DNA of 23,330 nt, taken from contig CAJUJW010000041.1 in the NCBI GenBank assembly GCA_910586735.1, positions 1 to 23,330 of the forward strand, in the 5' to 3' direction. The translations under genes and the position numbers were made by a program. The notes below the pieces were generated by a model. The model was not told the origin of the DNA. It worked only from the letters and a program-made list of their open reading frames with translations, and did not search any database. This document shows, piece by piece, positions 7,278 to 13,434 of this stretch. This DNA comes from an uncultured Oscillibacter sp. (GTDB taxonomy: Bacteria; Bacillota; Clostridia; Oscillospirales; Oscillospiraceae). How positions within the stretch are numbered: the first letter of the stretch is position 1; each line of letters begins with the position of its first letter.

Positions 7278-8660
7278 TTAGATGTGCTCGAAACGGCCGG
7301 TGAAGAAGCGCAGCATCTTGGGCTCATAGACCCACTTCAGGCCGCGGATCTCTTCCTTGTTCTTGTACAGGTCGATGACGGCGTCGGCGATGAAGTCCAT
7401 GTGCGCATAGGTGTACACACGGCGGGGGATGGTGAGACGGACGGTCTCCAGCTTGGGATGATGATCCTCGCCGGTATCCTTGTCACGGCCGGCGGAGACG
7501 ATGCCGCGCTCCATGGAGCGGACGCCGGAGTCAATGTACAGCTGAGCGGCCAGAGCCTGAGCGGGCAGCTGATCCTGAGTCAGATGCGGGCAGAAGCGGC
7601 GGGCATCCAGGAACACGGCGTGGCCGCCGACGGGCTCGATGATGGGCACACCGGCTTCCAGCAGACGGTCGCCCAGATAGCGGACCTGCTTAATGCGGTG
7701 CTCAATGTACTCTTCCTGCATGGACTCGCGCAGGCCGATGGCCATGGCTTCCATGTCACGGCCGGCCATGCCGCCGTAGGAAGGCATACCCTCGTACACC
7801 ACGACCCACTCACGGGCGTTCATGTACAGGTCGTCGTCGTTCATGCAGAGGAAGCCGCCGATGTTGGTCAGGCAGTCCTTTTTGCCGGACATGGTGCAGC
7901 CGTCGGCATAGCTGAACATCTCGTGGACAATGTCCTTGATGGCGACATCGGCATAGCCCTCTTCACGCTCTTTGATGAAGTAGGCGTTCTCGACGCAGCG
8001 GGTGGCGTCCATGAACATCCGAATCTTGTTCTTGTGGCAGATCTCGGAAACCTCGCGCAGGTTCTGCATGGACACGGGCTGGCCGCCGGCCAGGTTGACG
8101 GTGACGGCAACGCACAGATAGGCGATGTTCTCAGCGCCCACTTCGTCGATCAGGGCCTGGACCTTCTTGATGTCGACATTGCCCTTGAAGGGGAGGTCGA
8201 GGGTGGCGTCATGGGCCTCATCAATGATGATGTCCCGGAAGATACCGCCGTTGGCTTCCTGATGGAAACGGGTGGTGGTGAAGTACATGTTGCCGGGCAC
8301 ATACTGGCCGGGCTTAATGGCAATGTGGCCCAGGATGTTCTCAGCGCCACGGCCCTGGTGGGTGGGGATAACGTGCTTGAAGCCGAAGAGCTCCTGCACG
8401 GTGGCCTCCAGATGGAACCAGTTGCGGCTGCCGGCATAAGCCTCGTCGCCCTGCATCAGGCCGCCCCACTGCTTGTCGCTCATGGCGTTGGTGCCGGAGT
8501 CGGTCAGGAGGTCGATGTACACATCCTCAGAGTTGATGAGGAAGGTGTTGTAGCCCGCCGCCTTGGCGATTTCTTCCCGCTCAGCACGGGTGTTCATCTT
8601 AACAGTCTCAACGGATTTAATGCGGAAAGGTTCGGCGGGGTACTTGGTGAAATCCAGCAT
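7278..8660 (-). CDS. tpl: tyrosine phenol-lyase
   Basis: A 460-residue PLP enzyme splitting L-tyrosine to phenol, pyruvate and ammonia. It aligns by eye almost end to end with Citrobacter freundii TPL (456 residues): YPAEPFRIKSVETV, SDSGTNAMSDKQW-type segment, THQGRGAEN, CTMSGKKDC, VYEGMPSYGG and LRFFTxRF. With an offset of 4, the known active-site residues are all kept: Tyr75 (Tyr71), Thr128 (Thr124), Asp218, Arg221, PLP lysine Lys261 (Lys257), Met292, Arg385 (Arg381) and Phe452 (Phe448). The Thr/Arg/Phe set around the phenol hydroxyl argues for TPL rather than tryptophanase. Start: the ATG at 8660 follows GGAGG, and the upstream in-frame ATG overlaps that Shine-Dalgarno. It is divergent from a GntR regulator and near a Na+-coupled transporter and RidA. 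Confidence 0.96.
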   Translation of the reverse strand: MLDFTKYPAEPFRIKSVETVKMNTRAEREEIAKAAGYNTFLINSEDVYIDLLTDSGTNAMSDKQWGGLMQGDEAYAGSRNWFHLEATVQELFGFKHVIPTHQGRGAENILGHIAIKPGQYVPGNMYFTTTRFHQEANGGIFRDIIIDEAHDATLDLPFKGNVDIKKVQALIDEVGAENIAYLCVAVTVNLAGGQPVSMQNLREVSEICHKNKIRMFMDATRCVENAYFIKEREEGYADVAIKDIVHEMFSYADGCTMSGKKDCLTNIGGFLCMNDDDLYMNAREWVVVYEGMPSYGGMAGRDMEAMAIGLRESMQEEYIEHRIKQVRYLGDRLLEAGVPIIEPVGGHAVFLDARRFCPHLTQDQLPAQALAAQLYIDSGVRSMERGIVSAGRDKDTGEDHHPKLETVRLTIPRRVYTYAHMDFIADAVIDLYKNKEEIRGLKWVYEPKMLRFFTGRFEHI

Positions 8661-8708
8661 AATAATTTCCTCCATTCACGATTTCTTTTCAATTTGATGC
8701 CCTTCGCG

Positions 8709-8743
8709 TGTTGTGTGACGTGTGATGCATCATGCATAATATA
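8709..8743 (-). repeat. heptad array C in the tpl start region
   Basis: Five 7-base units read on the minus strand. Two central ones are TGCATGA (8730-8736) and TGCATCA (8723-8729), flanked by CACGTCA and CACAACA downstream and by the -10 box region upstream. The central 13 bases, ATGCAT-G-ATGCAT (8725-8737), form a perfect odd palindrome directly downstream of the -10 and over the expected start site. Confidence 0.6.
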
Positions 8744-8766
8744 ACAGGAAATCTCTGGAATTGCAA
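8738..8766 (-). promoter_or_regulatory. tpl promoter
   Basis: Minus strand TTGCAA (8761-8766), exactly 17 bases, TATATT (8738-8743). The start should lie near 8731, giving a leader of about 70 bases. The same -35 and spacing recur at the NSS transporter. Confidence 0.85.
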
Positions 8767-8822
8767 GGGTTTTCCAATACCTTTTTTTATTTCATCGTTT
8801 AGCTCAATTTTCAGAACCGTTC

Positions 8823-8840
8823 TTTGTGAACTCACACAAA
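8823..8840. promoter_or_regulatory. palindrome between tpl and gntR, possible operator
   Basis: TTTGTG (8823-8828) and CACAAA (8835-8840) are perfect inverted arms with 6 bases between. It lies about 57 bases upstream of the tpl -35 and about 105 bases upstream of the gntR -35. The rest of 8770-8940 is AT-rich with a small hairpin (CGTCG at 8844-8848 with CGACG at 8854-8858) and no gene. Confidence 0.4.
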
Positions 8841-8944
8841 AACCGTCGCCTTTCGACGAAGGGTCTCAGGCGGAAAACCGCCCCGGCCCTCTCCTTCCCT
8901 GCAAGACCGGCTGTTTTTATTTTTGCTCTTTGCACTCTAAGCAC

Positions 8945-8973
8945 TTGAAATGATAAAAGTCTTGTGGTATACT
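8945..8973 (+). promoter_or_regulatory. gntR promoter
   Basis: TTGAAA (8945-8950), 17-base spacer ending in TGG, TATACT (8968-8973): a near-consensus promoter with extended -10. The predicted start is near 8980. Confidence 0.85.
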
Positions 8974-9020
8974 TATGAACAGTTATGCGGAAATGCCTCC
9001 ATGGACCGACGCCGAAAACA

Positions 9021-9044
9021 ATGTGACTATGGTATGTGACTATG
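9021..9044 (+). repeat. tandem 11-base duplication over the gntR start
   Basis: ATGTGACTATG occurs at 9021-9031 and again at 9034-9044, separated by GT. Each copy contains ATG directly followed by TGA. The second copy supplies both candidate start codons of gntR (GTG 9036 and ATG 9042). Confidence 0.85.
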
Positions 9045-9770
9045 AAAAAGGGATTCGGATTGAACGCGTCCGCCGACCCAACGGCCAGGGACGCTCTGAT
9101 TGTAAGGAAATCATTGTGCGACCAAATTTACGAGCAGCTTAAAAGCGACATCATCCACCAGAACATCGCCTTTGGCGAGAAGCTGGTGAACCGGGAATTT
9201 CAGCGGAAATTTAATGTCAGCTCCACCCCCATCCGGGACGCCATCAACCGCCTGTACCAGGACGGGCTGGTGGAGTCCATCACCAACAGCGGGGCCAGGG
9301 TTGTCTCACTGGAGCCGGACTTTGTCATAGATGTCAGCAACCTGCTGTCCATCCTCTCCAGGGGGGCTGTGGACCAGATTGTCCGCACCCGGCGGCTGGA
9401 CGACCTGGTTCGGCGGCTGGATCCCATCATGGCGCGCTACGACACCGTCCGCAGTCTGGACGACTACGTCCAGCTGGACAAGGAATTCCACCAGAGCTTT
9501 TTCGACTGCTGCGGCAACCAGCAGCTGGCCTCGGTCTTTGAGCACTACAGTGTGTGGACGGAAATACTGGTCCGCATGGCCTTCTTTGGGCGCGACGACC
9601 AAGCCGAGCGGATTCAGCAGCACGAGCGCATTCTGAAGAACGCCCAGAGCGGCGACGTAATCCTTCTGCGGGAGGAAGTCACCTATCACTACGAGCAGTC
9701 GGCGGAGTGGTTTGCCGCCCATCCAGAGACCATCGGCCAGCGCCGCACAGAGGAGCCGGCCGGCCTGTGA
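9042..9770 (+). CDS. GntR-family transcriptional regulator, FCD type
   Basis: A DNA-binding regulator of about 242 residues. The N-terminal winged helix-turn-helix shows LCDQIYEQLKSDI, FGEKLVNREFQ and VSSTPIRDAINRL, the GntR recognition pattern. The C-terminal all-helical FCD ligand domain shows LDKEFHQSFFDCCGNQQL and QQHERIL, placing the Asp/His residues that commonly bind a metal in this subfamily. It is transcribed divergently from tpl, so control of tpl is the natural guess, with tyrosine or a product as ligand; that is inference. The start is uncertain: GTG 9036, ATG 9042 and TTG 9060 are in frame, and none of the first two has a Shine-Dalgarno; AAGGGA lies before TTG 9060. All give an intact HTH. 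Confidence 0.9.
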   Translation: MKKGFGLNASADPTARDALIVRKSLCDQIYEQLKSDIIHQNIAFGEKLVNREFQRKFNVSSTPIRDAINRLYQDGLVESITNSGARVVSLEPDFVIDVSNLLSILSRGAVDQIVRTRRLDDLVRRLDPIMARYDTVRSLDDYVQLDKEFHQSFFDCCGNQQLASVFEHYSVWTEILVRMAFFGRDDQAERIQQHERILKNAQSGDVILLREEVTYHYEQSAEWFAAHPETIGQRRTEEPAGL

Positions 9771-9780
9771 ATTGTAAGCA

Positions 9781-9815
9781 AAGAAGAGAGGCGCAGGCGC
9801 GTCTCTCTTCTTCTA
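9781..9815 (+). terminator. terminator after gntR
   Basis: AAGAAGAGAGGCGC (9781-9794) pairs with GCGTCTCTCTTCTT (9799-9812, one G-U), followed by a pyrimidine tail. It lies 10 bases after the stop. Confidence 0.75.
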
Positions 9816-9850
9816 TGCCGGGGGAAAATTCTCCCCCTTCCCCTCCTCGC

Positions 9851-9891
9851 TTGACAGCCACCCCAAACTATGTTACCATATTCTGTATAAT
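9851..9891 (+). promoter_or_regulatory. promoter region of the CPBP-like gene
   Basis: A perfect TTGACA (9851-9856) and a perfect TATAAT (9886-9891) are present but 29 bases apart, too far to work together. TTGACA could use TACCAT (9874-9879, 17-base spacing), and TATAAT could work with a poor -35. The insertion of heptad units around 9884-9904 may have created the TATAAT. Confidence 0.5.
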
Positions 9892-9904
9892 GCATAATGC
9901 ATAA
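9884..9904 (+). repeat. heptad array D before the CPBP-like gene
   Basis: Three 7-base units: TGTATAA (9884-9890) and then TGCATAA twice (9891-9904). The last two contain ATGCAT-A-ATGCAT (9890-9902), one base different from the palindrome at the tpl start. Confidence 0.65.
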
Positions 9905-9921
9905 CATAGGAGGGAACCCCC

Positions 9922-10662
9922 ATGAAGCGCTCCATCAAGCAATTCCTGCTCCTGTCGTACCTCTCCAGCATCCTGTGCTTCGGCCTGCCGCTGTACCTGG
10001 GCTGGGACTTCCGCCAAATGCTTTCGGTGGGCTGGCCCCTCTTCATTCTGGGCGGGCTGGGCCCCGCGCTGGCCGCGGCGCTGCTGTTCTTCCTGCGCCG
10101 GGAGGAGCTGGGGGGACTGCCGGGCCTGCTGGACAGGGTCCGCCGCTGTGACAACCCCAGGAGCTGGCTCCTGGTCCCCGTGTTCCTGGTCCTGCACTTC
10201 GGCCTGGCGGCCCTGCTGGGCGTGGTCCGCCTCCACGATTCCCCCGCGCAGTACCTGGGCTATGCCCCTCTGGCCTTTTTCCTCTTCGGCAGCCAGGAGC
10301 TGGGCTGGTGCCTCATCGTCCAGGACGGCCTGGAGGAGATCCTCCCCCTCTGGAAGGCCACTGCCGCCACGGGGCTTTTCGCCTCCCTCTGGTTCCTGCC
10401 CCTGCTGATGATGGAGGGCTTCCTGGTGCCCCCGGACCACTTCCTCCACTTCGCCGTGTACCTGGTGGGCCTCCGCTTCCTGCTGTCGGCCCTCCGGCGG
10501 AAGGGGGCCGGGGTTCTGGCATGCTGTGTGTTCTCGGGGGTGTTTTTCGCCTTGGCGGTGCCGCTGAGCCTGTATATGGGGGGGCTGTTTTTCGCCGTCC
10601 CGGTGTTGGATGCTGCGATTTGTTTCCTTTACAGCAGCAGGCTGGTGAAGGAGAATCTTTGA
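9922..10662 (+). CDS. CPBP-like integral membrane protein with degenerate active site
   Basis: A 246-residue protein with about seven hydrophobic segments. The arrangement resembles CPBP/Abi (CaaX protease-like) membrane proteins: a GSQELGWCLIVQ segment (about 123-134), then about 20 residues later FASLWFLPLLM (153-163), where active relatives have EEIGWRG and the WHLP motif. Here the first Glu is Gln125, the Arg is Cys130 and the His is Phe158, so the metal-binding catalytic set is missing. Family membership is a by-eye inference; if right, the protein is probably not a protease. The ATG at 9922 follows AGGAGGG. It lies between the regulator and RidA, with a separate promoter bearing a motif like that at tpl. 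No function can be assigned. Confidence 0.75.
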   Translation: MKRSIKQFLLLSYLSSILCFGLPLYLGWDFRQMLSVGWPLFILGGLGPALAAALLFFLRREELGGLPGLLDRVRRCDNPRSWLLVPVFLVLHFGLAALLGVVRLHDSPAQYLGYAPLAFFLFGSQELGWCLIVQDGLEEILPLWKATAATGLFASLWFLPLLMMEGFLVPPDHFLHFAVYLVGLRFLLSALRRKGAGVLACCVFSGVFFALAVPLSLYMGGLFFAVPVLDAAICFLYSSRLVKENL

Positions 10663-10803
10663 GCGTGAAGGGGGCTTGAGGGGCCCCCGTAAGGGGGGAC
10701 TGGTACTCGCCCTGGCGGGCGGGGGAGAATGCGCCGTGCACGGCGGAAGAGAGAAAACGGGGGCCGGTTGGTCTATCGCCTTCTATCGGCAGGCCACCCT
10801 GTA

Positions 10804-10823
10804 GGGGCGGCAATCTGCCGCCC
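10804..10823. repeat. REP-like inverted repeat
   Basis: GGGCGGCA (10805-10812), ATC, TGCCGCCC (10816-10823), preceded by TGTAGG. I recall similar TAGGGGCGGNNATCTGCCGCCC elements as abundant dispersed repeats in Oscillospiraceae, which is from memory and unverified. The surrounding gap, 10663-10865, also has a GGGGGC/GCCCCC hairpin at 10670-10688 but no gene I can support. Confidence 0.45.
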
Positions 10824-10866
10824 GTCCCCCGGCCCCTCCCCTCCTCTCCACAGCACAACACAGCAC

Positions 10867-10897
10867 AAAAACCAAGGGCCCCTAACGGGGCCCTTGG
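10867..10897 (-). terminator. terminator after ridA
   Basis: CCAAGGGCCCC (10872-10882) pairs with GGGGCCCTTGG (10887-10897), loop TAAC. Read on the minus strand it ends in a U-run (complement of 10867-10871). It closes the NSS-ridA unit. Confidence 0.88.
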
Positions 10898-10936
10898 CAT
10901 TAGCCGGCAAACAGCACAAACCCATTTCCGGGTCTC

Positions 10937-11314
10937 TCATTTCACGGCAATAGCCTCAATCTCCACCAAAGCGTCCTTGGGCAGGCGGGCCACTTCCACG
11001 GCGCTGCGGGCCGGGGGATTCTCCGGGAAGAACTCCGCGTAGACCTGGTTCATGGCCGCAAAGTCGTTCATGTCGTTCAGGAACACGGTGGTTTTGATGA
11101 CATCCGCCAGCTCCAGCCCGGCGGCGGCCAGGACGGCCTTCACGTTCTCCAGGGACTGCCGGGTCTGCGCGGCGATGCCGCCCTCGGGGAAGGCCCCGGT
11201 GGCCGGGTCGATGGGAAGCTGGCCGGAGGTGATGGTCACGGGGCCGCCGGTTACGCCCTGGCTGTAGGGACCGATGGCGGCGGGGGCTTTCTCGGTGGCG
11301 AGAATGGTTTTCAT
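10937..11314 (-). CDS. ridA: RidA family enamine/imine deaminase
   Basis: A 125-residue member of the YjgF/YER057c/UK114 family, full length. It hydrolyses reactive enamine/imine intermediates such as 2-aminoacrylate to keto acid and ammonia in the cytoplasm. Visible marks: AIGPYSQGV near the N-terminus, TSGQLPIDPATG, and the conserved arginine in PARSAVEVARLPKDALVEIEAIA. The ATG at 11314 has GGAGG at the right distance; a 29-residue upstream extension is low-complexity and unlike the family. It lies 116 bases downstream of the NSS transporter, on the same strand, with no independent promoter that I can see. Tyrosine phenol-lyase releases aminoacrylate, so this neighbour makes biochemical sense. 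Confidence 0.95.
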   Translation of the reverse strand: MKTILATEKAPAAIGPYSQGVTGGPVTITSGQLPIDPATGAFPEGGIAAQTRQSLENVKAVLAAAGLELADVIKTTVFLNDMNDFAAMNQVYAEFFPENPPARSAVEVARLPKDALVEIEAIAVK

Positions 11315-11341
11315 GGTATCCTCCTCATCTGTATCGTGTCT

Positions 11342-11389
11342 CCGGGCGCGAAGGCCCGGGGGGGCGAAAGGGGAGAGATTCCTCTCCCC
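11342..11389 (-). other. two hairpins between NSS gene and ridA
   Basis: CCGGGC (11342-11347) pairs with GCCCGG (11353-11358), and GGGGAGAG (11370-11377) pairs with CTCTCCCC (11382-11389). Neither is followed by a good U-run on the minus strand, so they look more like intercistronic stability or attenuation structures than full terminators. Confidence 0.45.
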
Positions 11390-11430
11390 CCTCCGAATCA
11401 AATGACGCGTCTTATGGAACCGCTATGGGA

Positions 11431-12795
11431 TTAGAACGCGACCTGCATAAACAGGGCCACGCAGCACAGAATGATGGCGCAGGGCACGTACAGGAACTTG
11501 CCCGCGTAGTACCAGAGGTCGCCATGGGCCTTTTTCGCGCCCTTGTTGATCTCGTGCATCAGGTCTTCCTTCTTCATGACCCAGAACCAGGAGACCGCGC
11601 CCAGGGTGGCGCCGATGGGGATGATGTAGATGGAGACGATGTCCATCCAGGGGCCCCAGCGGAAGATGGGCTCCATGTTCACGCCGATGCCGAAGCACAC
11701 CACGCCCAGGATGACCAGCATCATCTTGCGGCTCAGCTTGGGGATGCAGTGCAGCAGGGACTCGCCCACCGCCTCGAACATGTTCTGGATGGAGCTGATG
11801 CCCGCGAACAGCATGGCGGCGTACAGGATGATGGCGAAGAACTGGCCAAAGGGGATGTCCTGGAGAATCATGGGCAGGGTGACGAACAGCAGGGAGGGGC
11901 CGGCGGCCACGTCGGTGCCGTAGGCGAAGCAGGCGGGGATGATGACCAGGGCGGCCACCAGGGCGGCGATGGTGTCGAACAGGGCCGTCTGCTTGGCGAC
12001 GCCCACCACGTCCTCGTCCTCGTGGAGGTACGCGCCGTAGACGATCATGCCGCTTCCCGTGATGGACAGGGAGAAAAACGCCTGCCCCATCGCCCAGATC
12101 CACACCATGGGATCGGCCAGCTCGGACCAAACCGGGGTGAACATGAACTTATAGCCCGCGCCGGAACCGGGAAGCATGGCGACCCGGACGGCCAGGATGA
12201 TAAAGATCACGAAGAACACGGGCATCATGACCTTGTTGGTCTTTTCGATGCTCTCCGCGCCCAGAAGCAGGGACGCCAGGGACACCACCACAATAACAAT
12301 GTGGAAGGGGACGATGGAGTAATTCACCAGGGAGAAGGACTCAAACCACGCGCCGGTATCCACGGTCATAATGGTTCCGGTGATGGCGGCCGTGAAGCCC
12401 TTCAGCACGTAGGAGATAATGCAGGCGTAGCCGATGGCGATGCACATGGAACCCGCCAGGGGCAGGAAGCCCAGAATCCGGCCGGCCCTGGCCAGCTCTT
12501 TCTTGCGGGTGCGCCAGGCCAGGGCGTAGCTGCCCACGGTGCCGGTCTTGGCCCGGCGGCCGATGGCGTACTCGGTGGAGAGGGCCACATAGCCGAACAG
12601 GATGATGAACAGCAGGTAGGCCACCAGGAACGCGCCGCCGCCGTTGCCGCCCAGCTTGGCCGGGAAGCCCCAGACGTTGGCCATGCCCACCGCGCTGCCA
12701 ACCGCCGCCAGGATGAAGCCCCAGCGGGAAGCGAATTTATTGCTGCCCTTCTTTTCTTCCACAGCCTTCTGGCCGTTAAGGTCTTGATTACTCAT
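11431..12795 (-). CDS. Na+-dependent amino acid transporter, NSS/SNF family (probable tyrosine importer)
   Basis: A 454-residue neurotransmitter:sodium symporter homologue. TM1 carries the hallmark GSAVGMANVWGFP followed by GGNGGGAFLVAYLL, and TM6 carries FFSLSITGSGMIVYGAY, the unwound segments that bind Na+ and substrate. I count 11 membrane segments, as in prokaryotic Tyt1 and MhsT rather than the 12 of LeuT. The NVWGFP variant of TM1 is typical, as I recall, of aromatic amino acid members. Start: the ATG at 12795 follows AAAGGAG; the upstream 28 residues are unlike a transporter N-terminus. It is followed by ridA, with tpl nearby. Fusobacterium Tyt1 (tyrosine) and Symbiobacterium TnaT (tryptophan) are precedents. 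Tyrosine specificity is inferred from context. Confidence 0.93.
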   Translation of the reverse strand: MSNQDLNGQKAVEEKKGSNKFASRWGFILAAVGSAVGMANVWGFPAKLGGNGGGAFLVAYLLFIILFGYVALSTEYAIGRRAKTGTVGSYALAWRTRKKELARAGRILGFLPLAGSMCIAIGYACIISYVLKGFTAAITGTIMTVDTGAWFESFSLVNYSIVPFHIVIVVVSLASLLLGAESIEKTNKVMMPVFFVIFIILAVRVAMLPGSGAGYKFMFTPVWSELADPMVWIWAMGQAFFSLSITGSGMIVYGAYLHEDEDVVGVAKQTALFDTIAALVAALVIIPACFAYGTDVAAGPSLLFVTLPMILQDIPFGQFFAIILYAAMLFAGISSIQNMFEAVGESLLHCIPKLSRKMMLVILGVVCFGIGVNMEPIFRWGPWMDIVSIYIIPIGATLGAVSWFWVMKKEDLMHEINKGAKKAHGDLWYYAGKFLYVPCAIILCCVALFMQVAF

Positions 12796-13027
12796 ATGCC
12801 GGCTCCTTTCATTGTTGCGAAACACATTTGAGGCTTGCACATAGGGAGTCGCTGAAAATACAGGCGCATCCCGCCGCACATACAGGCGGCGCGGAGGCCC
12901 GCTTGCACAAGTGCGTATCGGAAATTTTGAACGTGTTGAACGGTTTGAGTAAAGACGGATTACTCCTCTCCCATATCACACTCCCTAGTTGACCATACAT
13001 AATGCATGGCGCATCATACATCACACA
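12796..13027 (-). other. long 5' leader of the NSS transporter gene
   Basis: From the predicted start near 13027 to the ATG is about 230 bases. The leader contains GAGTAA/TTACTC and CCGCC/GGCGG hairpins, and a 9-base direct repeat GCTTGCACA (plus strand, 12833-12841 and 12901-12909). I do not recognise a T-box, glycine or other known riboswitch signature. No small gene is supported. Confidence 0.5.
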
Positions 13028-13030
13028 CAA
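12989..13030 (+). repeat. heptad array E in the NSS leader
   Basis: Six 7-base units on the plus strand, the first two being TTGACCA and TACATAA. Units three and four are TGCATGG and CGCATCA, units five and six TACATCA and CACACAA. Units 3-6 line up with four units of the tpl array. The 13 bases at 13002-13014 are a one-mismatch form of the tpl palindrome. Confidence 0.65.
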
Positions 13031-13033
13031 AAA

Positions 13034-13062
13034 ATTATAACGAGAACTGCCGGCTTTTGCAA
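13034..13062 (-). promoter_or_regulatory. NSS transporter promoter
   Basis: Minus strand TTGCAA (13057-13062), 17-base spacer, TATAAT (13034-13039). The -35 and spacing are identical to tpl. The next 100 bases upstream (13063-13160) are strikingly AT-rich, as expected for an UP element. Confidence 0.88.
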
Positions 13063-13222
13063 GGCTATCAGGATTTTTCTTGAAATTTTCTCTGAATTGG
13101 CAAAATTTTACGGTTGTAATTAGTTATTTTAGCAATAAATTTTTATCATAAACCTGTCAAAATGAGTCGATTACTGGGCACATTACGCAATTTGCCCGTT
13201 TTTTTGCGCGGGAACGGAGGCC

Positions 13223-13243
13223 CTTCCAGACCGGATCTGGAAG
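13223..13243. repeat. perfect inverted repeat upstream of the Abi-alpha gene
   Basis: CTTCCAGA (13223-13230) and TCTGGAAG (13236-13243) around CCGGA, extendable by GGAG/CTCC with a 3-base bulge. It lies about 90 bases before the -35 of the next promoter. Apart from this, 13162-13330 holds nothing I can name. Confidence 0.6.
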
Positions 13244-13331
13244 CTCCGCCGGCGGCGCGAGGGGGCCGTGCGGGGCGGCGCGGACAGGACGCCCGGGCAG
13301 GAATCCCGGCGGGGGCTGACGCAAAAGCCGG

Positions 13332-13360
13332 TTGTCTTTTCTGCCAGATTGTGGTATAAT
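13332..13360 (+). promoter_or_regulatory. promoter of the Abi-alpha gene
   Basis: TTGTCT (13332-13337), 17-base spacer ending in TGG, TATAAT (13355-13360): a perfect -10 with an extended -10 element. Confidence 0.85.
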
Positions 13361-13434
13361 ATGGTCATAAACCGCCGGGCGGAAAACGTGACCCGCCGCT
13401 TTACATCAACCACTCTTTGGGAGGCGATATACAG

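Noticed and set aside
7278..8660. Tryptophanase rather than tyrosine phenol-lyase
   Set aside because: The residues matching Thr124, Arg381 and Phe448 of Citrobacter TPL are all present, and the whole protein follows TPL closely.
7182..8744. A 520-codon plus-strand frame opposite tpl
   Set aside because: Antisense shadow of a gene with complete family conservation; no ribosome site or motif.
3133..13030. CRISPR array for the short repeats
   Set aside because: Units are 7 bases long with no spacers, and no cas genes are present.
12796..13030. T-box or glycine riboswitch in the transporter leader
   Set aside because: Neither a T-box antiterminator sequence nor the glycine aptamer core could be found; left as an unclassified structured leader.
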